A stretch of DNA of 64,000 bases from Hippopus hippopus (GCA_946811185.2 OX328105.1:33049394-33113393), one strand, 5' to 3'; shown: positions 1-11,469, numbered from the stretch's first letter. Notes: generated from the sequence alone by a model not told the origin. Made by a program: numbers and translations.

Positions 1-490
1 AACGTGCAGTCTGATCTTTGATCTACACTGTCTGATAAGGTATTTTCTTTCAAAAGAAATCAAATTTGAAAGCACGATATTTAATCTTTACCACTGAGCG
101 GAATTTTCGTTTCATTTATATCGCATTTTAAGGGTTAAAGGAAATTGAAATAAAGAGGTTTTTTGACGTCTTGCCAAGATACAGTCACAAAATCTTAAAT
201 TAGAATTCAAATCATGTTATTTTTTTTTGGGGGGGGGGGGGAATTGATGTTTGACAATATTTTAAATACTATTATAATCATATAAAGGCAGCCAGTACAG
301 CTAACCGCATTTACCTTGCACACCTGTTTCCATGCAAATAATCGTTTCTCAAGGCAGACGGCTACTTTCCTTCTAATGCAAAGGTATTAAAATATTCAGC
401 AGAAAGAATAGAAAGATCCCTGTCGCAGTGAATATTATCAATCCTTTAACCTAATATAGGCCATGCCGAAATGACCGACACATATGTAAC
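1..490. other. Non-coding; HP3 half-hairpin and T/G tract
   Basis: No gene is visible. Positions 5-37 carry one arm of the HP3 hairpin (GTGCAGTCTGATC, then GATCTACACTGT) followed by the usual HP3 tail. Positions 221-241 are a T run joined directly to 13 G. The rest is AT-rich with no recognisable feature. Confidence 0.6.
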
Positions 491-740
491 ATATGAGCGA
501 GAGGGACTCTAGCTAAAGGGGTTTTAATGTATCTCTGGGATGCATTATCCTCAGCAAGTTATCACATAGTTATGGATCCATCAAATCCATATAGTCTAAC
601 AATCGACTAAATCTGAGGGTAAAAGGGTCATTGAATATTAAGATAATTTGCAAATAGCAAACAAAATTTCGTCATATGTAAGCCTGTGCGGACTGCGCAG
701 GCTGACATAGGTCGATACATTTCACAAAGCATGACTTAAA
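491..740 (+). mobile_element. HP2a MITE-like element
   Basis: Diverged near-complete copy. It opens with ATATGAGCGAGAGGGACTCT, contains the internal blocks seen in other copies (TTATGGATCCAT, GTCTAACAATCGACT) and ends with the hairpin core GCCTGTGCGGACTGCGCAGG followed by GTCGATAC. At least ten relatives lie in the window in both orientations, which is what a non-autonomous DNA element would give. No open frame. Confidence 0.7.
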
Positions 741-747
741 TAGATTC

Positions 748-895
748 GAGCCGCGCTCTTAGAAAAGAGGGTATAACGGATCTCTGTGATCAATATACAT
801 CATTCTTGATCTTTTTAATACATTTTGTCCAATAACCAACTGAATTAATAAGTACACTGGTCCCTTGACATGAAGAAAATTAACCTATAGCAATT
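748..895 (+). mobile_element. HP2a, 5' part only
   Basis: A second HP2a head begins directly after the previous copy (GAGCCGCGCTCTTAG, then the ATCTCTGTGATC and ACTGGTCCCTTGACATG blocks) and stops before the hairpin core. This is a truncated copy in tandem with the one before it. Confidence 0.55.
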
Positions 896-899
896 TTTT

Positions 900-1290
900 T
901 TTACTCAAGCACTGCGTCAAAATACATGTACATTTATTAGAAACATTGAGGAATATTGACGCGAGCTTTGGCTTTGAACGATGAGAATTATAAAGATCGT
1001 TGTGGAAAAGATTGCCTCTGTCTTCTTTTTGTGTTCTCTGTATAAGTTCATATACCCTTGGTTTTCTGTAATAATTTGATCCTAAAAGATGTAATTATAT
1101 ATTCTTTGAAGGCTACACATTCTAATACAAAATGAAATTCATCTTCAATCTTACATTTATAAAATATTTTGTACATCAAAAACATCGTGCTATCCAACAC
1201 ACATTCGGGATTCATTATATTCAGGAGCTAAAGAAGATAATGATAATTCATGCCTGAAAGCCTGTAATCATGAGTTCAAAAGAAAATCTG
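900..1290. other. Nothing recognised
   Basis: AT-rich sequence with no long open frame, no clear repeat shared within the window and no convincing promoter or RNA gene. Confidence 0.5.
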
Positions 1291-1292
1291 AT

Positions 1293-1350
1293 GAGATGAG
1301 ATTCGAACCAGCAACTGCCTATTTGTAACCACTGAACCAACAGGCTATAC
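1293..1350 (-). repeat. tRNA-like SINE head remnant
   Basis: On the minus strand there is an A-box-like TTGGTTCAGTGGTT and a B-box-like GGTTCGAATCTC at tRNA spacing. The acceptor arms do not pair, so this is a tRNA-derived SINE remnant rather than a tRNA gene. Confidence 0.45.
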
Positions 1351-1362
1351 ACATAATGCAAA

Positions 1363-1944
1363 GACAGATATCTGTCTATTGTTTTCCTGGGATTCTATTT
1401 GGCCTGTGTCGCTCACAGGAAACACACAACAGCGAAAGTAATTGTTTCTTTCGTAATGAAAAAAAGCCCTATTATCTTTCCTGTATGGGTTTTCCCTCTA
1501 ATTGTCCATTTATACGGCGGAAAGTAGGCTGAGATTAGCTAGCTTAAGGCGATTTTCTTGACAAAGATATTATGCGTGACAAAATCCGGTATTGAAGTTT
1601 CGCGCGAATGTTCACATAAGGAATATAGACTGTTCTCGCCATTTTTTGTTTCCTTATTTGGACCTTATTTGGAAGACTCATCCTGATATATACCCTCTCG
1701 ACGCCAATGATAAATTCCCCTTTGCGTTTGCGGATAGTGTGAATCGACCTGTAGTCTGATCTTGGATCTACAGTGTCCGATAATTACCGTGATATTACGG
1801 CAGAGCATCCTTGATTATGCAATTTCCGACTTTGTTTGTGTAACTCTTTGCCAATCAACAAAATTTACGACTTGTCTAAATTAAAGGCAGTTGCAGAATA
1901 CAAATTCAAATGTGGATCCAACTATGAGCTTTGAGTTTGACTAG
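1363..1944. other. Non-coding; HP3 half-hairpin at 1748-1785
   Basis: The only recognisable feature is an HP3 arm (GTAGTCTGATCTTGGATCTA, then CAGTGTCCGATAA). No gene seen. Confidence 0.5.
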
Positions 1945-2075
1945 GGCTGAAAACATTACGGGAAAAGAAGAAAATGCTGGTTTACCAGCGTTTTCTTCTT
2001 TTTCTACAATGTTTTCAAAAGCCCTTTTCCCTCGGGTCTTTAACATTCGGGATTGTTTCGTAAAAGATTAACTGA
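1945..2075. repeat. HP1 hairpin repeat
   Basis: Contains AAAACATTACGGGAAAAG, then GAAAATGCTGGTTTACCAGC, then the complementary arm ending in ACAATGTTTTC, followed by the HP1 flank (CCCTTTTCCCTCGGGTC). The arms pair with a few mismatches. Confidence 0.75.
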
Positions 2076-2394
2076 TAGACACGCCCCACTACAGAGATGT
2101 CCGTTTCTAGCCAGTATTTTTTGTGAAGCATGTAAGTGACTAGAAGGAGATTAGTCTTATCGTGAGCATTGTAGTCGGGGTTCAACCATTTCAGTTCAAT
2201 AGTTTATTTACTAAACTAAGGCCGAAGGCTTACTATACTATTTTATTTACTTTTTACATCATGTACAACTTCAAGTACAACTCGTACATCTTTTTCTTAA
2301 CCTTATATCAGACGAAAACATTTAGGCTGGTCCATATTGAGAGCTTTTGAAGACGATAAACTAAACATGTCTCAAATGCTGAAATTTATCTTTG

Positions 2395-2525
2395 GAAGAG
2401 TACGAAACATCGTGTGAAAACGAGGAAATGCTGGTAATTCTCGCTTTATCCTATTCCAAAGATGCTTTAAAGCCCTTTTACATTAGGGTTGTTCAAACAC
2501 GAGATTGTTTCGGAAAAGGTTAAAC
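2395..2525. repeat. HP1 hairpin repeat, degenerate
   Basis: The left arm GTGTGAAAACGAGGAAATGC and the flank block AGGGTTGTTCAAACACGAGA are recognisable, but the right arm is eroded so the hairpin no longer pairs well. Confidence 0.55.
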
Positions 2526-2543
2526 AATGACATGTCAAATACG

Positions 2544-2544
2544 C

Positions 2545-2581
<37 letters not shown>
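2544..2581. repeat. (CT)n microsatellite
   Basis: About 19 CT dinucleotides with one G interruption. It yields low-complexity Ser/Glu/Arg frames on the minus strand that are not genes. Confidence 0.9.
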
Positions 2582-2646
2582 GAGACTGTAACAAGTTTAT
2601 AAAGCAGTTTAAACAATGATTTAAAGATTGTGCAAACCAAGACTGA

Positions 2647-2889
2647 TATTCTACTAATAATGACTCTGGTAGTGGTAGGTGTGATTTTATTCATAAATTC
2701 AGAATTGAAACCGGCCGTAGCCGCAATATCTCAAGACAAGATAGGTTATGTAAATTTTGTTTCCAACGCATCGGTCTACGGGTTATTGAGGACGAAATAC
2801 ATGTATTCTTCCATTGTCCAATATTTGAAACCGCTCGATCAAACTGTTTTCAACGTACGATAAGGCGACAGTCCAAGCGATCTTTATGA
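2647..2889 (+). pseudogene. Retroelement C-terminal zinc-knuckle fragment
   Basis: An 80-codon frame ending in TGA encodes IETGRSRNISRQDRLCKFC, then EDEIHVFFHCPIFETAR. The pattern (basic 'IETGR' lead, C-x2-C, an E-D-E acidic trio, H-x4-C-P, then a hydrophobic residue and Arg) is the ending often found after the reverse transcriptase of animal LINE-type proteins. No reverse transcriptase is detectable upstream and the frame opens just after a stop, so this is a stranded, decayed 3' piece. An overlapping frame starting at 2630 with a hydrophobic N-terminus is judged a shadow. Family assignment below LINE level is not possible from this piece. Confidence 0.55.
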
Positions 2890-2990
2890 TACTCTTCAGA
2901 CACATTGTCCTAAAAACTGAAATACCTGTCCTTCTCTATATCCGAGATATTATGTATAACAGGCGAACAATCATTGTTTAGCTCTATATC

Positions 2991-3448
2991 TATGGTGGCA
3001 TATTTCTGCCGCGAGATACGAGATAGCTATTGCGATAATTTAAGAGAACTATCGTGATAAAACAAAGTTTCCTGGAAATATTATCTAGATAATAAAAATT
3101 TTCACGATAAAAATATCGCGATAATTCTAACTGCTATCATGGTTTTTTTTTGCTTTCGTGCCCACAACTGACATTCACTGAATCTATAATTAGATACGGT
3201 TTCGGAACATCTTTGTCTACAACCTTATGAATTCTCCATTTCCTGAATGGTTTTAAAGCTGGTCGTAGGAGGCATTTGGAGCCGTCTTTGTGATTTTACA
3301 GACCTCTGTTCATTTCGAGTCTTGTCATAATTTACCAATTAAGCTACAATTTTTAATGATTCGAAATTTTACTTCTGCAATCTTGTGAAGTCAAAAACTA
3401 CCGAGTTCATCCAAATGATAAATTTTCTATTTATAGATATCGAGAAAC
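2991..3448 (+). repeat. REP-G copy 1 (TATGGTGGCATATTTCTGCC)
   Basis: Begins TATGGTGGCATATTTCTGCC, followed by many short ATCGTGATAA / TTATCACGAT inverted motifs, then TTTCGTGCCCACAACTGACA and a unique-looking tail ending TATCGAGAAAC. The same order recurs immediately downstream, making a diverged tandem pair. Confidence 0.75.
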
Positions 3449-3824
3449 TATGGTGGCATATTTCTGCCGCGAGATACGAGATAGCTATCATGATAATTCA
3501 AGAGAATTATCGTGATAAAACAAAAAAATTCACGATAAAAATATCGCAATAATGCTAACTCTTATCATGATTTTTTTTGCTTTCGTGCCCACAACTGACA
3601 TTCATGATATCTATAATTAGATACGGTTTCGGAATACCTTCGTATACAACCTTATAATTCTCCTTTCCCCTGTACGGTTTCAAAGTTGTTCGTAGGAGGC
3701 ATTTCGAGTCGTCTTTGTGATTTTACAGACCTCTGTCATTCGGGCACTGTCAAAATTTACCAGTTAAGCTACAATTGTTAATTAATGAATCGAAATTTTA
3801 CTGATTGCAATCTTATTAAAGGGT
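3449..3824 (+). repeat. REP-G copy 2, 3'-shortened
   Basis: Restarts with TATGGTGGCATATTTCTGCC and follows copy 1 to GCAATCTTATTA, where the similarity ends. Copy 2 therefore lacks roughly the last 75 bp of copy 1. Other REP-G copies lie at 6571-6845 and 8803-8995 on the minus strand. Confidence 0.75.
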
Positions 3825-4740
3825 AACTCCACACCAAAATTTTCATTTCAAAATCGGATAAAACGACACTAGAGTATGTTAACAAAAATCTTGTTAGCGT
3901 TCTGTGATGTTTACTCCACGAGATATTGAGGTTTAAACTTTCGGATTTTCACCTGTGTGAAAGTCGCTAATTGAAAAAACCGTGACTTCCGGTAGTTTGC
4001 CGTGATCTCAGAAGCGTGAGAAGATAATTATAGTCGCTATATATGAACTAACACAGAAAATTGAGAAAACTGCATGATATTTATAAAGATATAAATCGCT
4101 ATTTCACGTTTCAATCACTTGTGTACTGCAGAGTTTCAATCTCTATAGACCCGTCACACCAAACTAGGTCTTACAACGTCTTAACCCGTCCTGACATAAT
4201 CGGAAAACGGGTTACGGTCGGGGATGAACGTATAATTTTGGCCTGATAATGGCTGAAGCCCCTATCTCACCAAACCTATTCCCAGAAAGTCTTAACCCGG
4301 TCAACAAAATCGAAAAACTGGCTGGGATAGGACATGTAATTTCGGTCGGTAAAATGCAAACGCACTGCAGGTTATTGACCGACCGCACTGCGTCTCTAAT
4401 AGGATCGAAGTACAGCAGTTCCGTTCGTAGTACGTCCATCTCGCTTTAAGTACGTTGTTACTCCGTCTAATCACAGGACGGGATGGATGGCAAAAAATTT
4501 TGAGCAGGCTCAAAGTTCTGAAGCACCCTTCGTAAAAGGATACTAATACGCCCACTTCGTCTGAAGACAGTTTCAGTCCGATCAGCAAAAAAATTCGGAA
4601 GAGGGTGAGAACGAGTTTGGCGTGAGGGGGGTATATCGCTCTTACGTCTACAATCATAGGAAAGAAATTTTGAATGAATTAGCTTAGTGGAGAAAGTACT
4701 TATAAAAAAGTGAATAGTTATTCTTCTGGTAACGAACATA
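3825..4740. other. Unrecognised, partly repetitive, GC-richer stretch
   Basis: Starts with AAGGGTAACTCCACACC, a phrase typical of dispersed repeats. From about 4160 to 4330 there are two loosely similar segments, each with GTCTTAACCCG, an 'aaaatcg(g)aaaa' block and a GTAATTTCGG/GTATAATTTTGG ending about 110 bp apart, suggesting an old duplication. Frames on both strands are short and match nothing I recognise. Confidence 0.35.
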
Positions 4741-5883
4741 AATATTTTGAAATTTATTTCTTGATGTTATTTCAATTGTACCACTACCTAATCAACGAGT
4801 TGTAATAGATAAATATAAAAAAAGAAATAATAAATCAAGATAATTGAATCATGCCAAAATTCTCTTCTACTAGGTCGTAGAAGGAAGAAGGAACGTTGCA
4901 ATGTGAAAAGGAAACCATTCGAGTTAATTTCTAAGGCTGTTTCTACCAAATATAGGACACCGTCGATCATTTAACGGTCTACAAATCCTGCGCAGTCTGA
5001 TCTGAATCTACACCATCAGTGTCAGCATTTTACATGTCTCCTTCAGCTTGGAAAGAATTAAAAGCCTTGATCTGCCTTAGAAATCTTATCCTCTCTTTAA
5101 CATTCACGAACAACATTAAATCCAGCACACATCCTGAATTTGCTGTTAAAGTTAAAAAAAAAATTTTTTCACTCGATCTTCATTTATTTTCCTACGTGCC
5201 TTTTTTTCATAATCTCAAATTTGTTTCTTTCATCAACAACAACGTTAAAAGATTGTCTGAATTGCCTCCTGCCTTCCTGTCCTCCATATCATACAGTAAA
5301 CATTTTTGAAGGTCTGCAAAATACAGGGTCAGTCCATTTCCTAAATACTGAGACATGTAAGGCGTACAATTTAAAAGGAAATACCAACGTGGACAAAAAT
5401 TGTTTAACTGTCTTCTCCCGTGTTTCTCCCTGTAATCATATACGAGATAAGAGATGCTGACCATGAAAATGCAGCGTAGATTAAAAATTTATGACTGCGT
5501 ACAAACTTTACACAAAATTTTAGTGCGCCAACCTTTTATTTTGAGAAAAGAATTGTGTGTTCCATCCATGTACAAGGACAAAGGGTTAATTTGGTGCCTC
5601 TTTTGAGATGATATCGCACCGTTGTGGTCTGACATATTTTTTTTTTACCCGGCTTGCAGCTTGAGGTTAACAAGCACTTGTCATAAACATGTCATGTACA
5701 AAGTTACTCTTTTGTTTTCACGACCATATTGAACCCTTTTTCGTAAATAATGTAAATGGAATTTGGAATTTTACACAGGTTAAATGGGTAAGTCGAACGT
5801 CATAACTTTTGTATTTTCCTCCTTCATACGATCTTAAATTAAAAAAAAAAACGCATAATCTGCTTGTCGAATTTCTTTTCTAA

Positions 5884-5886
<3 letters not shown>
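4741..5886. other. Nothing recognised apart from an HP3 remnant
   Basis: Positions 4988-5014 hold a short HP3 arm (GCAGTCTGATCTGAATCTAC). Overlapping frames of up to about 106 codons between 5019 and 5464 are rich in Phe/Ser/Leu, as expected of AT-rich non-coding DNA, and carry no motif. Confidence 0.45.

Positions 5887-5934
<48 letters not shown>
5887..5934. repeat. (CT)24 microsatellite
   Basis: An uninterrupted run of 24 CT dinucleotides. Confidence 0.97.
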
Positions 5935-5939
<5 letters not shown>

Positions 5940-6004
5940 ATGAAAGAGATGGATAATCAACAGTGAATTTACCATTTATTGCTTGCCTCATTTAAATTTC
6001 TGTG

Positions 6005-6095
6005 GGGCCCCAAGGCTGCTGAGCGCGACTCAATGACCTTTTGCGAACAGTGTATATTAAGATCAGACTGATCTTATGTACAGTGTCCAATGCGG
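6005..6095. repeat. HP3 hairpin, short form
   Basis: The upstream block GGCTGCTGAGCGCGACTC also precedes the HP3 copy at 20.27 kb. It is followed by ACAGTGTATATTAAGATCAG and the opposing arm ATCTTATGTACAGTGTCC. The central GTGCAGTC pair is missing, leaving a shorter hairpin. Confidence 0.6.
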
Positions 6096-6099
6096 AAAC

Positions 6100-6570
6100 A
6101 TCTATTTTTGTTTCTCCAAAAACTAGCACTATTCAAAATTTTGCAATCGGCATGAAGGTTTATTTAACCTTTTGAGGATTAATGGTAGATCTGATATTAA
6201 GCCATGTCATTTAGTTCAGACAGACAGACAGACAGCAGACTGACAAATAAATAGTCATCTCCTGGCTCGAAATAGGGCTTAAACTCGGCACCCGGCATAC
6301 GATAGGGATTTTTGTGACGAAAAAAGTCGTCTCCTGACATGAGGGAGGATAAGGCTGAGAAAAAAAAAGTACACAGAAGCTGGAATAAGAGTGGCATCAC
6401 ATCCGGTTTATCGAACATTTCACAAACTCGCACAGGTGTGCAAACCACATCTTCGCTTAAAACTCTCTTTCTACGATAGACATTGAAATGCGCTTTTTCT
6501 ATTTTAAGATGGTTTTCATTTAAGGATTCATATATCCAAAAAAGAGATTTTGGCTGTAGTTGCCCTTTAA
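6100..6570. other. Nothing recognised; CAGA run at 6222-6239
   Basis: A short CAGACAGACAGACAGACAG run is the only repeat. A minus-strand frame of 83 codons (6197-6448) has no recognisable domain. Confidence 0.4.
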
Positions 6571-6845
6571 GTCAAAACTACCGAGTTCATCCAAATGATG
6601 AATTTTCTATTTATAGATATCGAGAAACGGATAAAACTATCACAATAATTTTATCTCGCATGTCAGCTCCGAGCACGGTGGAGAAATTTTGCGATAAAAT
6701 ATTAAGTTTATCGTGATATTTTTATCATGAAACTTTTCACGATCTTGATAAGATTTCCAGGAAACTTTTAATTTATCGCGATAATTTACCAAAATTATCA
6801 TGATAGCTATCTCGTATCTCGTGGCAGAAATATGCCACCATAAGA
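6571..6845 (-). mobile_element. REP-G element in inverted orientation
   Basis: Positions 6571-6628 repeat the tail of REP-G copy 1 (ACTACCGAGTTCATCCAAAT, then TATCGAGAAAC). A minus-strand REP-G body follows and ends GGCAGAAATATGCCACCATA. AGAAAC lies on both sides of the body (left ...CGAGAAAC, right AGAAACAG), which could be a 6-bp target duplication. Confidence 0.6.
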
Positions 6846-8802
6846 AACAGATAGAACTACCAAGATAATTGGAAGCCGCTCGAAAGCGGCTTCCAGTAGG
6901 AATGTACCTAAACTATTTACCATGTAGATGATCGGTAATTATTCGACTGGTTATTATTTTTGGAAATTTCCTAATAATGTCGTGTTAGTGTTACAAAATT
7001 ACACCACATGACTCTTTCTCAAATATTCAATCAGACCTATATATTCATCAAGTCTAGTTTTCTTGCAATGTAAATTCATCCTCAAATAACAATGAAAATA
7101 CAGAAAAATAAACTTCCTTTTATTGGCTAGTCCCTCGAACTTTTCCAACTTAAAGGATTCCTTCCTTGTTCCCAAACGAAATTATAATGCTTTCCGTTTA
7201 TCATAGGCTCTCCCACCTCTAAACGGTTTTCGCATTTGTCTGCTTTTTTGCAAAACAAACTAATGATAATTGTGAGATGGAGAGCATCTTAGAATATGAT
7301 AATCAGAAGCAGTTTTATGTACAAGTGTTTCGTCCAGTTTTAATCTGTAAAGATAATAGGGCGGTTAACCTTTGATCAAGGTATAGATTGGTTACCTCCC
7401 TACACAGTAAGAGCTGACATCTGCTATTTATAGAATAGGCATACATGTGAAGAGATAACACTTTTTCTTCCCTTCGTCGACACTTTAGCCTCATGGAATT
7501 TTGTAACATGGACGATCAACCTTATGAGCCCTGTAAAATTTAGCATTTAATGTATTGTGTGTCGAAGCTGTTATGATCAGACTAAGTTCTGTACAGTAAG
7601 GTCCTGATCTACAATACCCGTGAAAGATGTATTGATCGTAATGTACGTTGTCCACAAAAAAATATCAAAGTGGTGCATAGTGCTCTAAGGGTTGAAACTG
7701 TTTGAAAATGACAGAAATAGATCAAGATCAGACAGTACATTAGCCTGTGTAATATTTTTTAAATATTTTATAAGATATTGTAGATCTAAACGTAAACATT
7801 TCTTGTTTCATTTTCCTTACTCAGTATATTAATTTCATTCGGTGTAGTTGAAAGGATAAAGTTATTACCAAACCTATCACTGTGCATATACAACTTTTTA
7901 CGTCGCTGCTTTTGAATGGCTCTTGAAGTTTACATTAGAAGTTTTATAGGTTTGTACAAGGCATTTGCAGAAAATGGTTCAAACTAATTTTTATTAAACG
8001 ATATATATATATAGTAATAGTTACTATGTTGCTGTTGAATATATCCAGATCCTTAAAGACTTAAAAAAATAATTTTGTTTTTGTTTTTGTTTTTGCGCCA
8101 ACTGTGAAGGCTATGATCAGAAGAATTTTGGAAATACTATGCAAAAGTCTCTAATTCTGGAGTAGAAATGTAAAGATTCACTTTGTTACAAGCAGGCTAA
8201 GATTCTTTTTGACAAGCAAAATGATAACGTTTTAGAACAAAGTTGCTGAATATTTTTTTGTTTTTTTCTTTCTTTTTTCTTTTTGTAAAAACATGAAACA
8301 CAAAGAAAATATCACAAAAAATTGTAAATACATGTAGATCTACATGTACGTGAATAACGATCTAAATATCACTTTGAATAATTACTAACTTGCATAATTC
8401 TGCAATGTCACCTTTGGTGCCCCTACAGAAGATTGCTTTTTAAAATCATTTAATAATGAAAAATTCTGTACTTGAATTCATGCGCAATTTCTCCATTTTC
8501 AAACTTTGAGTAGAAATTTGAAAATTCCAATACTTTTACATGTTTTCTCACATACGTATCATCACTTTAAATGATAATGATGATTATGATGATAATAATG
8601 GTACAAGATAATTTAAGATTCCTCTCTTAACTTCTGCCTTTTTTATCTTGCATTTTAGTATCATTTGTCATGATCTTCCGTTGGGGGGGTGGGGACAGAT
8701 ACAAAAATGTCATCACACTTTTTCTAGAAAGTAAATATTTCTGAAATTGTCCACCAAAAGATTGCGGCTTCTATGATGCCATGCATCATACATGTGTCTT
8801 GT
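6846..8802. other. Nothing recognised
   Basis: Low-complexity AT-rich sequence: TTTTTG repeats at about 8077-8095, a short TA run near 8003-8014 and ATGATGATAATAATG repeats near 8571-8600. Weak HP3-like words occur near 7578-7615. No gene or RNA supported. Confidence 0.45.
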
Positions 8803-8996
8803 TTTATCTCGAATGTCAGCTTCGTGCACGATTGAAAAAAATTGCGTTAAAATAGTAAGTTTATCGTGATAATTTTTTCAGGAAACTTTTCACTATCTCG
8901 ATAAAATTTTCAGGAAACTTTAATTTATCGCGATAGTTTTCTAAAATTATCATGATAGCTATCTCGTATCTCGTGGCAGAAATATGCCACCATGCT
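8803..8996 (-). mobile_element. REP-G element
   Basis: The minus strand starts TATGGTGGCATATTTCTGCC and continues with the ACGAGATACGAGATAGCTAT and ATCATGATAA blocks. Co-linear with 6629-6838, including the far end (TTTTATCTCGAATGTCAGCT). Confidence 0.7.
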
Positions 8997-9399
8997 ATAT
9001 CAGATAATTTTACAATCATTATAAAAGAAAATCTAAGCTTAGAATGTATTTGTTGTTACAAGAGTAAACCTGTAATTTAATCCATTACACAATCACTATA
9101 GAAATCCTTATAGATGAAATAGCAGCGTATTTTATCTGTCATACACATCCATTCATTTGGTCGAATTATTTGGTTCATTTATTATAATATTATTAGTAAG
9201 AACACAATGTACCGGTCACAAATGCTCTAAATTGATTATCGAGGGAAGGAGCCTTTGCTGACTATGTAGTAGCTATTCCAATCAAAAGTAGCAAAGTATT
9301 GAAGGGATGTTTGTTATTTTACTTTAATTCTACATACGAGATTTTGAGGATTTAAGACAAGGGTATAATCAATACTTATCTGTTAGCATGACATATATA

Positions 9400-9430
<31 letters not shown>

Positions 9431-9845
9431 GTCTATAATGTCATTGAGAATGCGATGGTATCGAAAGTAAACCGTTACTACATATACACACGTATCTTAG
9501 AACGTGTACGAATTTGAATACCACCGAATACGAAAATCATGGTAATTAACTGCAATCACTTCATAGGTTTGTCTGTCAATCTATGGTTCTGTTGGAAAAA
9601 TTGTATAGCCGCAGTACAATGTATTCAACCGGGCAAGGAGAACTGTTGCTGCACTATTTTCAGAGATAAATTCATTCGTGGGTGTGTGCATAAGAAGAAC
9701 CCCCAATTGACCAATCACTGTGCAAGCGTTTTGCAAACCTGCAAAAATTCCTACAAAATACACAGAGGACAGCAATTGAAATAAAGAAAAAAATTGTCTT
9801 TTTTTACTTCCAATGGGAATCTTAAGCTTTTTTGGAGTGCACAAA
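8997..9845. other. Nothing recognised; (CT)13 at 9401-9426
   Basis: The only clear feature is the CT run. A plus-strand frame at 9539-9784 is cysteine-containing but has no signal peptide or repeated Cys spacing, so I do not call it a gene. Confidence 0.4.
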
Positions 9846-10230
9846 ACGTGAAGTCTGATCTTTGAACTACACCGTGTGCCATTTAGTTGCTAAACTTTGG
9901 CCAGAATCGTTTTAAAATGCAGTAGAAGTGTACTTGACGACAGCGAGATGGTCAAACTTACTTTGTTGGCAGCGAAAGGGTTATCCGAAAAATCAATAAC
10001 AGGAAAGGAATGAATTGCGCTTTGCAAGCAGTTGCTTCTTTACATAATACTTTCCAAAGCTTTTCATTGTCCGGACGTAAAAAATCGTTTGTTTTTTTTA
10101 ACAGTATTCGATAATGCTATGGGCATGACTAAAGTTTTTATGACATTCACAAGCCCAAGCAAGATTTCAGCTGCAGAATATACGAATAAAGAGTAACACG
10201 GCAGTAGGAGACCAGACTTACAAATTAGAT
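9846..10230. other. HP3 half-hairpin, otherwise nothing
   Basis: ACGTGAAGTCTGATCTTTGA followed by ACTACACCGTGTGCC at 9846-9880 is an eroded HP3 arm. No other feature. Confidence 0.4.
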
Positions 10231-10503
10231 TTGCTTACTTTATTAGTCACTGTTTAAATGTCAGTAACACCTGGGACACTTTATTTTCTATAAATACTTA
10301 CTTTTCTCTAGTCACAATCTAATATACACTAGCTGCGTTGGAACTGTATGCGGCGTTCTTGCAGGGAGGCAGTTTATGATCACATGATCTACTACAGACG
10401 AATATTGTTGTCCTGCAGTACATAGTTCTTGGGAAAGAAGTAACTGGTATAGAGCAAATGTCTGATTTATTTTATAAGCAACAACGATTTTACCTGTTTA
10501 ACC

Positions 10504-10709
10504 CCGGTTGCGGCGAGCTTTCTTTCCGGTGATTTTTCGCCTCTCTCCTCTGATGCATTTGAGAAAAGTAGTCAGTGGCTTTGGAAAGAAAGTTGTGCCA
10601 GTACTGGTGTGAGAAAACCAGGAAACACATGAGTGCGACACCGACCGCCATGATATGACCTAAGCTGTTAAAATGGCATTAAACTCCAATACAAACAAAC
10701 AAACAAACT
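10504..10709 (+). mobile_element. tRNA-derived SINE, 5' truncated
   Basis: Contains the SINE 3' domain: GAAAGTTGTGCCAGTACTGG, GGAAACACATGAGTGCG, CCGCCATGATATGACCTAAG, then AAATGGCATTAAACTCCAAT and a (CAAA)n tail. TGTTTAACC occurs on both sides (10495-10503 and 10710-10718), consistent with a target duplication, though its last bases could belong to the SINE. The tRNA head is missing compared with the copy at 62.2 kb. It resembles widespread mollusc SINEs with a conserved central domain (RUDI-like), which I cannot verify here. Confidence 0.8.
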
Positions 10710-11390
10710 TGTTTAACCGTAACTCATGGCTATTTTCAATATTTATTCTGCCCCATATTTGACGATAAATGCTTTTGGTTACAAACAGCTGAGTTCTTGT
10801 TCTTTCCAAATAAAAATTGTTAGCTTTAGGGGCGTAAATAGTGCTTCTGCAGAAATGGGTTTTAAATGTCAGGAATGTTGATTTTGATGTTTCCCTACCT
10901 GATGCAAGTTTTCGATCTCTGACCTACTCAGATACTTTTTTTTAGAAGGAGGACACCTGATTGGTTGTTACATTTGCTTTTACTATGTCTTTTTTAATTG
11001 CACGGAAGAATTAGGACAATTAAGTCACCAACTGCGTGCCAGTCAAACGTAAAAAAAATGTCACTGATTTCAAGTCAGTGACAGCCAGCATACATGTATT
11101 TTAGTCACTAATCAAATGTCAGTAATACCGAGGGCAGTAACTACTTTTTAACGTCAGTGACACTCTAGAAAATATATTCACATTCATTATAGTCAATAAC
11201 ACGTAACACCTGAGATACTTTAGTTACTATAAGATGCCACTAACAACCTCAAAACTAGGATCACTATACAAATGTTACTAACACACGCGAGGCTGGAATC
11301 ACTACTGAAATATGACTTACCAACTCTACAAACACTTCTTACGAACATGAAAGTTCGCAACAAATGTATAGCTGCAATACAAACCGCATT

Positions 11391-11469
11391 TGGCGGGATT
11401 CGAATCCGTTCAGAAAAGATCCTCGTTTTTCGAGGTTTAACATACCTTGACCACTGAGCTAAAGAGAAT
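11391..11469 (-). repeat. tRNA-like SINE head
   Basis: The minus strand reads TTTAGCTCAGTGGTCAAGG (A box) and GGATTCGAATCCCGCC (B box) at tRNA-like spacing. The ends do not form an acceptor stem, so it is a tRNA-derived SINE fragment or tRNA pseudogene inside the minisatellite. Confidence 0.55.

Noticed and set aside
2630..2863. Small membrane protein with hydrophobic N-terminus
   Set aside because: It overlaps, in another frame, a recognisable retroelement C-x2-C/H-x4-C segment, which explains the sequence better.
11391..11469. Functional tRNA gene
   Set aside because: A and B boxes are present, but acceptor stems do not pair and SINE-like context surrounds it; the same applies to the tRNA-like heads at 1.3, 15.7, 29.0, 47.7, 52.0, 55.7, 60.3 and 62.2 kb.
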